Assembly (NCBI RefSeq): GCF_002269345.1
Contig: NZ_CP022889.1
Coordinates: forward strand, 806,001 to 870,000
Length of the DNA: 64,000 bases
Reading direction: 5' to 3'
From: Tsuneonella mangrovi
GTDB lineage: Bacteria > Pseudomonadota > Alphaproteobacteria > Sphingomonadales > Sphingomonadaceae
Position numbers and translations under genes: made by a program. Shown here piece after piece: positions 58,110 to 64,000 of the stretch. The first letter of the stretch is position 1, and every line of letters begins with the position of its first letter. Under the pieces are notes generated by a model, which saw nothing but the letters and a program-made list of their open reading frames with translations, was not told where the DNA came from and did not search any database.

Positions 58110-58328
58110 ATGAAGTTCCGTAACATTGCAGCCGCCACAGCTGCTGTATCGCTGGCAGTTGCTCCGGTTATGGCTCAGGCCGCTCCGGCATCGCGCGCTT
58201 CGGCTCCGGCCAAGGACACGAGCAAGCTGGCAGGCGGCCCGCTCATTCTGGCTGTTCTCGCCGTTTCGGCGATTATCGCCGGTGTCGTGATTGCCGCGAG
58301 CAACAACAACACCGCTGTCAGCCCGTAA
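58110..58328 (+). CDS. Small secreted or membrane protein, hypothetical
   Basis: The protein is 72 aa. A signal-peptide-like N-terminus (MKFRNIAAATAAVSLAVAPV, cleavage near AQAAP) and a second hydrophobic segment (LILAVLAVSAIIAGVVIAAS, about 45-64) are separated by a basic Ser/Ala/Lys stretch. If the signal is cleaved, a single-pass membrane peptide remains. I recognise no family; similar small proteins occur in sphingomonads by my recollection. It has a good ribosome binding site (GAGGGAG) and its own strong terminator, so it is likely well expressed and monocistronic. Confidence 0.75.
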   Translation: MKFRNIAAATAAVSLAVAPVMAQAAPASRASAPAKDTSKLAGGPLILAVLAVSAIIAGVVIAASNNNTAVSP

Positions 58329-58356
58329 ACCGGGCGGCACGTTCGATTTCAGAAGA

Positions 58357-58380
58357 ACGGGGCCCCGGCCCCGTTTTTTT
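58357..58380 (+). terminator. Rho-independent terminator of the small protein gene
   Basis: CGGGGCC and GGCCCCG form the stem (8 bp with the flanking A-T pair), with a run of at least seven T after it. It lies about 28 bp after the stop at 58328. Confidence 0.92.
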
Positions 58381-58418
58381 GTGCCTGAATTCTGTTGTCG
58401 GCCGGCGCTCGCGTGCTT

Positions 58419-59333
58419 TCAGCCGGAAGCGGGGATACTTTCGAGCGCAGAACGACGTAGCTTCGCTTCCACGGCGACCATCCGGCTGCCAGCCGCTTCC
58501 GCACGGCGCCACAGCCGGTCCTGCTCCTCGCGCGACGACATGACGCTGGCCTGCGCCTCGATACATGCGAGTCGCATGCGGTCGCTTGGATGACAGACCG
58601 CGAAATCTGCTGCCAGATCCCTCGCCGCCTCGCTGCCCAAACCCACAGCGATGCGCATGAACGTCTCGTTCGCTCCGCTTGTCAGCACCCGTGCGACCGT
58701 GCCCGCCGCGGTGTCGAAAGCGTATTGGTCGAACCACGGCTGCACCGGGCAGGTCGCCATGACATTGAGCGAGATCGACAACGAACTTGGCGGAAACTGC
58801 GCATGCACGTCGCGGTGCGCGCGATAGTGCATGATCTTTCCAGGACTCAAGGTCGCCCGCTCGACGAACCGCAAGCCCGCATCCTCGCCGGGAAAACCGG
58901 CGATGCGTTCGTAGTCGAACTCGTAGTAGTCGCTGGCGTAGCCTGGCCCGAAATAGCCCACGGTCAGGAAATCGAAGTTGTGATCGTGCGGCAACCCGTA
59001 GGCGAACGCCTGCGCACCGCTCGCTTGCATGATGTGCTCATCCTCCGACGGCCAGATGTTGGCGCGCAGGAAAAACCCACCGCGCGCGGGAGACAGCATG
59101 ATCGCCTGCGGTCCGTAACCGCCGTTGTCGCTGTCGCTGGCCGCCGCCTGCGCGAGTTCGGCTGCGAGAATATCGCCAAGGAAGGTGCGGTTGTTGGCCA
59201 ACCGCTTGAGCCAGCGCGCCGTACCATCGACGCTGTCCCGATCGCTGGGATCGAACCCTTCGGCCGCGATCGCATCGCGGCATTCCTCGAGCGAGCATTC
59301 CGTTTCGTCGGCGATCGCGATCACGCGGGGCAT
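58419..59333 (-). CDS. Cupin-like metal-binding protein of the peptide locus, hypothetical
   Basis: The protein is 304 aa. A helical N-terminal third is followed by GLPHDHNFDFLTVGYFGPGY (residues about 118-137), LSPGKIMHYRAHRDVHAQFP (about 164-183) and SISLNVM. The spacing of His residues (HDH...H...H) and the beta-rich sequence suggest a cupin-type metal site. The C-terminal 75 residues are helical. Its second half aligns by eye with that of the gene at 59321 (LSPG/FEPG, HPSDRMRLACIEA against HSGDPDVRWQALREC), so the two look like paralogues. It overlaps that gene by 13 bp. Start MPRVIAIADE. Some homologues may be misannotated as transposase; no transposase catalytic triad is visible. Confidence 0.72.
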   Translation of the reverse strand: MPRVIAIADETECSLEECRDAIAAEGFDPSDRDSVDGTARWLKRLANNRTFLGDILAAELAQAAASDSDNGGYGPQAIMLSPARGGFFLRANIWPSEDEHIMQASGAQAFAYGLPHDHNFDFLTVGYFGPGYASDYYEFDYERIAGFPGEDAGLRFVERATLSPGKIMHYRAHRDVHAQFPPSSLSISLNVMATCPVQPWFDQYAFDTAAGTVARVLTSGANETFMRIAVGLGSEAARDLAADFAVCHPSDRMRLACIEAQASVMSSREEQDRLWRRAEAAGSRMVAVEAKLRRSALESIPASG

Positions 59334-60295
59334 GGTTCGCGCTCCAGTTCGGCGAGTTGCGGATAGCGCGCAACCAACTGTGCACGCAGCGCTGCGGCAT
59401 TGCCCGCCAGCGGATCGGACGGTTCGCGGGCAATTGCGCACAAGCGGGTGAAGCCGATTGCAGTATCGAGCGCGAGGCATTCGCGCAGCGCCTGCCAGCG
59501 AACGTCCGGGTCGCCTGAATGCGTTAGCTCGACCAACCGTGGCACGGCGTCGGGATGCTTCGTCCGCGCCAGCACTGTCAGCGCCATCAACCGGCGGCTC
59601 GACTTGCGATCGCCTGACGCGCGGTGGACCAACTCGCCGGTATCGATCCGGAATTCACGGCTCGGCTCGGGGTCGTTCGCAGTGCGCGACAGGCGGAGCG
59701 TGACGAGCCGACCATCGATCGAGTCGAACATTCGCGCCGAACGCGAACCTTCTTGCACGAGTCGATCGCCCGGTTCGAACTCCCGGGATTCGTGAGCAAA
59801 GCGCGCCTGCTGGTCACCACCGCTGCGTGTGACCAGCCGGATCCTGGCCTTACCCGCCAGGCACACCTCGTGGCGCTCGGCATCGACGAAGGCGATCGTC
59901 TGCTGCTTCGGGCATTGCGAAAAGGCGAACCCGTCATGCATCGTCAGTGCCAGCGCCGCAGGACCCTGCGCAGCGACCTGGACCAGCGCGTAGCCGTGCT
60001 CGTACTGGAAGCGCATCGGTATCGTCACCAGCGGGTCGAGCCGCATCTGCTCGACCACCGTTTCGACCAGGTCGCCGACAAACGCCTGCGCGGCCTTCGG
60101 ATCATGCACCAACGGTTCGAGCACCGGACACTCCGCCAGCGGAGCCCCGGCAGCGTAGTCGCGCATCGCGTCCATCGCCGCGACCACCTCGGAGCGGGCG
60201 TGCCACGCGGTCATCGCTTGCCTCAAGCGCTCGGCGGAAAGGAGCTGCGGAGCAGGGTCGCTCCGCAGCTCGGCAAGGATCGGGTCGATCCGCAC
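59321..60295 (-). CDS. HEAT-repeat/cupin-like protein of the peptide locus, hypothetical
   Basis: The protein is 324 aa, starting with GTG at 60295, 4 bp after the stop of the 55-aa gene. The N-terminal 90 residues are helical, the centre is beta-rich (LVTIPMRFQYEHGYALVQV, REFEPGDRLVQEGSRSARMF), and the C-terminus has HEAT-like helices (PDAVPRLVELTHSGDPDVRWQALREC). It resembles the downstream 304-aa protein in order and key residues but has lost the HDH pair, so it may be a non-metal partner. Function unknown. It is in an operon with both neighbours. Confidence 0.7.
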   Translation of the reverse strand: MRIDPILAELRSDPAPQLLSAERLRQAMTAWHARSEVVAAMDAMRDYAAGAPLAECPVLEPLVHDPKAAQAFVGDLVETVVEQMRLDPLVTIPMRFQYEHGYALVQVAAQGPAALALTMHDGFAFSQCPKQQTIAFVDAERHEVCLAGKARIRLVTRSGGDQQARFAHESREFEPGDRLVQEGSRSARMFDSIDGRLVTLRLSRTANDPEPSREFRIDTGELVHRASGDRKSSRRLMALTVLARTKHPDAVPRLVELTHSGDPDVRWQALRECLALDTAIGFTRLCAIAREPSDPLAGNAAALRAQLVARYPQLAELEREPCPA

Positions 60296-60299
60296 CCGG

Positions 60300-60467
60300 T
60301 CAGAGCCCGAGCAGTGCGAGCCCGTTGCTCTGTTCGTAGAGGTAGACCATCAGGATCACGAGGCGGTCATCGGTGTACGATGTCGAAAAGTGCGACAGGC
60401 TACCGAAGATTCCGGTCATGGTTTCAAGGCTGGGCAAGCTGGCAAGCTCGATCGTCGGCAAGTTCAT
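60300..60467 (-). CDS. 55-aa peptide, first gene of the three-gene locus
   Basis: The short reading frame starts at ATG 60467 with GGGAG eight bases upstream and ends at TGA 60300-60302. The protein begins MNLPTIELASLPSLETMTGI, contains FGSLSHFSTSYTDD, then a hydrophobic stretch RLVILMVYLYEQ, and ends NGLALLGL. There are no cysteines. The next gene starts 4 bp later. The ribosome binding site, the tight spacing and the codon use support it being real. It could be a precursor peptide, a small membrane-associated protein or a toxin-like peptide; none can be chosen from the sequence. Confidence 0.62.
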   Translation of the reverse strand: MNLPTIELASLPSLETMTGIFGSLSHFSTSYTDDRLVILMVYLYEQSNGLALLGL

Positions 60468-60581
60468 GGGCAAGTCTCCCTCGATGGGCGCGACCCCTTC
60501 GCACCCGGCTGGCGAACCCTGCCGAGCGTTGTTCCCGTTTCGAAATTAAATTGTTGTAATATCCCCCTACGCCCGCCACCC

Positions 60582-61040
60582 ATGCCGCCGATGGCCAGTT
60601 TCCCGGAAACCTTCGATCCGAAATACCTGTCGCACTACGTCATGCGCAGGGCCCATCCCGGTTGGCTGGGGATGCGTTACGTCGACAGCGGTGAAGATTG
60701 GGTTGAACTCGAGCTGCCCTGGCGTGCGGACCTGGTGGGCGACGAAGAGCGCCCGGTGCTCGCCTCGGGCCCGATCGTCAGCCTGATGGACATGGCCTCG
60801 GGCATGGCGATCTGGACCGCCAACCGGGTGTTCAAGCCCGTCGCAACGCTCGACCTCAGGGTCGACTACATGCGCCCAGCAAAGGAACGGAATTCGGTGT
60901 TCGGCCGGGTTCGGTGCTATCGCCGCACCCGCTCCGCCGCGTTCGTCAACGGGATCGCGCACGACGGCGATCCGGACGATCCGGTTGCGCACATCGCGGG
61001 CGTGTTCATGTACATCAAGGCGGAGGGGATCATTGGCTGA
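60582..61040 (+). CDS. PaaI-like hotdog thioesterase 1
   Basis: The protein is 152 aa. The hotdog fold is marked by ASGPIVSLMDMASGMAIWTA (the catalytic helix region), TLDLRVDYMRPAKE and a closing beta strand AGVFMYIKAE. Members of this PaaI family hydrolyse acyl-CoA thioesters; the substrate is unknown. The start is ATG 60582 or 60591; no strong ribosome binding site is seen, so a short leader is possible. The stop overlaps the next gene by 8 bp, which starts with TTG. Confidence 0.86.
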   Translation: MPPMASFPETFDPKYLSHYVMRRAHPGWLGMRYVDSGEDWVELELPWRADLVGDEERPVLASGPIVSLMDMASGMAIWTANRVFKPVATLDLRVDYMRPAKERNSVFGRVRCYRRTRSAAFVNGIAHDGDPDDPVAHIAGVFMYIKAEGIIG

Positions 61041-61431
61041 ATTGCTGACCGCCTACGCCCGCTCGCTCGGCATATCAGTGGATGACGATGCCGGCGAGAC
61101 CCCGGTTCTGCGGCTCGAATTTTCTCACGATATCGAGGGGCGCCCCGGCGCGCTTCACGGCGGGGCAACCGCTGGCCTGCTTGAAACCGCAGGCTATGCT
61201 GCGCTTCGGACCGAACTCGAGCGGCGCAAACGCGTCCACCTGCTCAAACCGATCAACATCACGGTCGAATATCTCTCCGCCGGATTGCCGAAGACCAGCT
61301 TCGCGCAAGGGCGGATCGTGCGGCTTGGACGGCGCAATGCCAACCTGACGGTCGAGGCCTGGCAGGACGATCGTAAGCGCCTCATTGCGACCGCAGTGAT
61401 GAATATCCTGATGGTGTCCGAAGGCGAATGA
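61033..61431 (+). CDS. PaaI-like hotdog thioesterase 2
   Basis: The protein is 132 aa. ALHGGATAGLLETAGYAALRT is the hotdog helix with its HGG, and PINITVEYLSAG follows. Start is TTG at 61033: GGAGGGG sits 6 bp upstream and no in-frame ATG fits. It overlaps thioesterase 1 by 8 bp. The two tandem hotdog proteins probably form a heteromer or work on related acyl-CoAs. It converges with mrcA with only 2 bp between the stops. Confidence 0.86.
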   Translation: MAELLTAYARSLGISVDDDAGETPVLRLEFSHDIEGRPGALHGGATAGLLETAGYAALRTELERRKRVHLLKPINITVEYLSAGLPKTSFAQGRIVRLGRRNANLTVEAWQDDRKRLIATAVMNILMVSEGE

Positions 61432-61433
61432 GC

Positions 61434-63593
61434 TCAGTTGCCGCCCGAGGGCGGAGCGGCGTTCGCATCTGTGGGCTGGCCGGGCGAAACCTTGAGCCCG
61501 TTCTGGTCCAGGCGCAGGTCGATTGGAATGCCGTTGACCTGTGTAGAAACCGTCACTCCATCCTGCCCGACCTGCAGCCGCGATCCCTTGTCGTCGAGCG
61601 GGATATCCTTGAGCTCCGGCACATCCATCGGCTTGATCGGCCCGCCCGGATCGGTGCTGGCGGTCGGTTGGGGCGCCGGCGCAGGAGCGGGGCCGCGCAG
61701 CGCCGAGACCATGAAATCGTGCCAGATGCGTGCCGGGATCCCGCCGCCATGGATGCCCTTGAGCGGGGTGTTGTCGTCGTTGCCGACCCACACGCCCACC
61801 ACCAGGTCCCCGGCGAAGCCCACGAATAGCGCGTCGCGGTTGTCTTGTGTGGTGCCGGTCTTGCCGTAGTTCGGGACGGACAGCATCGCTGCACGCCCGG
61901 TTCCGTTGTTGATGGTCGCGCGCAACAATTGCTCGATCTCTGCATGGTTCTTGGCCGAAAAGCTGTGCCGCTTGCTCCAGTTCCACGCCTGCACAAGCCA
62001 GCCACCCTGCGATTGCACGAAGGCGTGGGGCTCCACCGGAAAGCTATTGCCAGCCACTCCCGCATAGGCGGCAGTAAGCTGCATCAGCGTGGTCGATGCG
62101 GTGCCGAGGGCAAGGCTGGGATCGCCAGCCGGCATCGGCCCGGTCATGCCCAGATCGCGCGCCATCGCGATTACCTTGTCGCTGCCCACGGTCTTGAACA
62201 ACCGGACTGCGGCTACGTTGCTCGAGTGTGCGAAGGCGTCCTCGAGCGAAATCGTCTTCGAGTAATTCCCTCCGGCATTCTGCGGGCGATAGCTGCCTTC
62301 GGTGATCGGCATGTTGTCGATCCGGTCATCCGGCGTCATGCCCGAGCGCAGGGCGGCAAGGTAGACGAACAGCTTGAAGGTAGAACCGGGCTGGCGCTTG
62401 GCCTGCGTTGCGCGGTTGAATGGCGACTTTTCGTAGTCCTTGCCGCCAATCATTGCCACGACTTCGCCGTTGGGGCGCATAGCTACCAGCGCGACTTGCG
62501 CCTTGCCGACCGGTGCCCGCTCGACCACCCGGCGGGCGATCGACTGGAGCCGCGCGTCGAGCGTGGTGGTCAAAGTGACGTGCGAATAGCCCTGGGGGGT
62601 CATCTGGCGCGCCTGGGGCAGCGCCCAGTCGGCAAAGTAAGTGCCGGTCGGCAAATCGGGCCGGTTGCGGACGTGCAATTTGGGCGGACGGATCCGCGCA
62701 GCTTGCGCCCTGGTGATCATCCCTGTCTCGACTTCGGCCTGGACGACCATCTTCATCCGGTTGGCGGCCCGCTGGTAGTGCTTGGTCGGCGCATAGGCGG
62801 AAGGAGCCTGCACCAGCCCGGCGAGCATCGCCGCTTGCGACCGGGTGAGGTCTTCGGGTTCGCGCGAGAAATAGTGCAGCGAGGCAGCGCGAAGGCCGTA
62901 GGCATTGTCTCCGAAATAGGCGTTCGAGAGATACCGCTCGAGGATCTGGTCCTTGCTCAGCCATGCCTCCAGCCAGAACGCGATCAGCATCTCGCGCGCC
63001 TTGCGGCCCAGCGTCTGGCGCGGGGTGAGGAAAGTGAACTTGGCGAGCTGCTGGGTGATCGTGCTGCCGCCTTCGGTCCGGTTGCTGGTGAGGTTCGACC
63101 ATGCAGCGCGGGCGATCCCACGCGGATCAATCCCCCAGTGGCTGTAGAACCGGCGGTCCTCGATCGCGACGAACGACTGTGGCACGTATTTCGGGAGCTT
63201 TGCTATCTCGACCGGCTTGTCGATATTCGCGCCATTGCGCGCAATCGGCGTTCCGTTCGATGCAAGTAGCGTCAGTTGCGGCGGGGCGATCGGCTGGAGC
63301 GACTTGGACAGCGGCGCGGTAACCGCCAGCCACGCGACCAGCACGATGAACAGGCCGATGAGCCCGGCCACGATCCGCACCGCCCACCGTAGCTTGCCGC
63401 GCCCCTTGCGAGCGGGAGCAAGATCATCGTCGGACAGCGGCGCGGCGCGATCGAGCCGATGGTCCCACTCATCGAACTGCGCGTCGTCGAGCGGCCCGTC
63501 GCCGTAGGAATCGTGGAGGGCGAAATAGCCGCGGTGCCCGTCGCCTTCGCGACCGGCACGCCCCTGCTTCTTCCATGAATCGAACGGCGACAT
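61434..63593 (-). CDS. mrcA: Bifunctional penicillin-binding protein 1A
   Basis: The protein is 719 aa. A cytoplasmic acidic N-terminus (to about residue 67) and one transmembrane helix (72-92) precede the GT51 domain with catalytic Glu145 in AIEDRRFYSHWG. The transpeptidase domain has STFK (Ser404, Lys407), SSN (457-459) and KTGT (578-581). It polymerises and cross-links peptidoglycan. The start is ATG 63593, with a GTG just upstream (63596) as an alternative; there is no good ribosome binding site, because a 24-bp palindrome covers that position. The C-terminal tail is Pro/Asp-rich. Confidence 0.94.
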   Translation of the reverse strand: MSPFDSWKKQGRAGREGDGHRGYFALHDSYGDGPLDDAQFDEWDHRLDRAAPLSDDDLAPARKGRGKLRWAVRIVAGLIGLFIVLVAWLAVTAPLSKSLQPIAPPQLTLLASNGTPIARNGANIDKPVEIAKLPKYVPQSFVAIEDRRFYSHWGIDPRGIARAAWSNLTSNRTEGGSTITQQLAKFTFLTPRQTLGRKAREMLIAFWLEAWLSKDQILERYLSNAYFGDNAYGLRAASLHYFSREPEDLTRSQAAMLAGLVQAPSAYAPTKHYQRAANRMKMVVQAEVETGMITRAQAARIRPPKLHVRNRPDLPTGTYFADWALPQARQMTPQGYSHVTLTTTLDARLQSIARRVVERAPVGKAQVALVAMRPNGEVVAMIGGKDYEKSPFNRATQAKRQPGSTFKLFVYLAALRSGMTPDDRIDNMPITEGSYRPQNAGGNYSKTISLEDAFAHSSNVAAVRLFKTVGSDKVIAMARDLGMTGPMPAGDPSLALGTASTTLMQLTAAYAGVAGNSFPVEPHAFVQSQGGWLVQAWNWSKRHSFSAKNHAEIEQLLRATINNGTGRAAMLSVPNYGKTGTTQDNRDALFVGFAGDLVVGVWVGNDDNTPLKGIHGGGIPARIWHDFMVSALRGPAPAPAPQPTASTDPGGPIKPMDVPELKDIPLDDKGSRLQVGQDGVTVSTQVNGIPIDLRLDQNGLKVSPGQPTDANAAPPSGGN

Positions 63594-63597
63594 CACT

Positions 63598-63621
63598 ACT
63601 GTATTATCAAGACAATACAGT
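63598..63621. promoter_or_regulatory. Operator-like palindrome over the mrcA start region
   Basis: ACTGTATT and AATACAGT are perfect 8-bp arms around an 8-nt centre, 5-28 bp upstream of the ATG. A GATAAT that could be a -10 lies inside it. It may be a repressor site or an RNA hairpin covering the ribosome binding site. The arm spacing does not fit the LexA box (CTG-N10-CAG). Confidence 0.5.
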
Positions 63622-63681
63622 TAGCGCTAGCCGATATGTGCTGAACCCCGGCTGACGCAATTCAACACGTCCGCTCCCGAA

Positions 63682-64000
63682 TCAGAGGACGATCTCTAAG
63701 GCCTGTCCGTCAGCAACCGAGAGATAATCGGCTGCCAGTTCGTAGCCGAGATCGCCATACGACGCTGCGGTCATGTGCGACAGGTAATCGACGTTGTTGA
63801 TATACCCCGTCATGATCTCGTTGCCGTAGGTCGCCTCGTCCCAGTGCGATCCGGCAGTACCGCTTCCGCCATCGGTCTCGACATAGATTTTGGTTGTGCC
63901 GAACTGGATATTTGATTGCGCCTTCGCCAGCGTGCCGGTGAACAAGTTGTTCGTATCGACCAGCCCGAGCATGTCCCAGATCGAACCGAAGCCGAGGCTG
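63682..64000 (-). CDS. Leishmanolysin-like (M8) metalloprotease, C-terminal part
   Basis: The gene runs off the right edge; the visible frame is open from base 64000 to the stop at 63682. It reads SLGFGSIWDMLGLVD at the edge, then SHWDEATYGNEIMTGYIN and LSHMTAASYGDLGYELA. LGFG(S/T)IW directly follows HExxH in leishmanolysin-type proteases, and the later SHWDE...NE(I/L)MTG with AS..DLGY is their C-terminal signature. The catalytic HExxH itself should lie just beyond the window. It would be a secreted or surface zinc protease. It ends about 60 bp upstream of the mrcA palindrome on the same strand. Confidence 0.75.
   Translation of the reverse strand, partial: SLGFGSIWDMLGLVDTNNLFTGTLAKAQSNIQFGTTKIYVETDGGSGTAGSHWDEATYGNEIMTGYINNVDYLSHMTAASYGDLGYELAADYLSVADGQALEIVL

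Noticed and set aside
58419-59333. Transposase
   Set aside because: No DDE or serine-recombinase residues, no terminal inverted repeats and no target-site duplication are visible.
63598-63621. LexA (SOS) box upstream of mrcA
   Set aside because: The arms are CTG-N16-CAG rather than CTG-N10-CAG, and the alphaproteobacterial LexA motif GTTC-N7-GTTC is absent.

Overview
The window looks like chromosomal DNA of a GC-rich alphaproteobacterium of the order Sphingomonadales, most likely family Erythrobacteraceae. This rests on the codon bias, the complete and almost gap-free dcw (division and cell wall) operon, the proline-rich SPOR protein directly after ftsZ, the YbjN-proC pair, and several sphingomonad-type hypothetical lipoproteins. 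The genus is inference. The window is mostly core genome. I see no insertion sequence, integrase, prophage block or CRISPR array.

Layout: 1-3000 carries assimilatory sulfate reduction (cysI end, DUF934, cysH) and a membrane C13-type peptidase. 3000-10600 (minus strand) holds a lipoprotein, a nucleotide-sugar-epimerase-like SDR, proB, obgE, tRNA-Ala(CGC), a poly-proline lipoprotein, a Bax-inhibitor-1-like membrane protein, proC and a YbjN protein. 10677-31296 (minus) is the full dcw cluster in canonical order, mraZ-rsmH-ftsL-ftsI-murE-murF-mraY-murD-ftsW-murG-murC-murB-ddl-ftsQ-ftsA-ftsZ, plus a SPOR-domain protein. Nearly all of these genes are coupled by ATGA, GTGA or TGATG overlaps. Upstream of mraZ, four decamers spaced exactly 10 bp apart look like a MraZ operator beside a TATAAT box.

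31600-44700 is a mosaic of small operons: two membrane-anchored unknowns, cysK, a 2Fe-2S ferredoxin, alkA, an SDR, a pterin dehydratase, ccmAB, a MAPEG protein, map, a DUF3298-type lipoprotein, an M17 aminopeptidase, an SH3-like protein, argC, and glnB-glnA behind a sigma-54-like promoter. 44700-46600 holds a c2-like cytochrome translationally overlapped with a fused monoheme cytochrome/outer-membrane beta-barrel (Cyc2-like). A perfect FNR/FixK box lies upstream. 46700-54600 holds a GH24 lysozyme, tamB, tamA and bpt. 54764-57776 holds ilvA and an amidohydrolase.

The last 6 kb holds a small secreted or membrane protein, a compact locus of a 55-aa peptide plus two proteins that look like paralogues of each other (60467 down to 58419), two tandem hotdog thioesterases, PBP1A, and the C-terminus of a leishmanolysin-like metalloprotease cut by the window edge.

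The best candidates for undescribed biology are the 55-aa peptide/paralogue locus (58419-60467) and the FNR-box-controlled fused cytochrome-porin operon (44713-46581). Regulatory leads are the MraZ operator, the tRNA-proximal hairpin with an adjoining hairpin array (6733-6972), and an operator-like palindrome over the PBP1A start.
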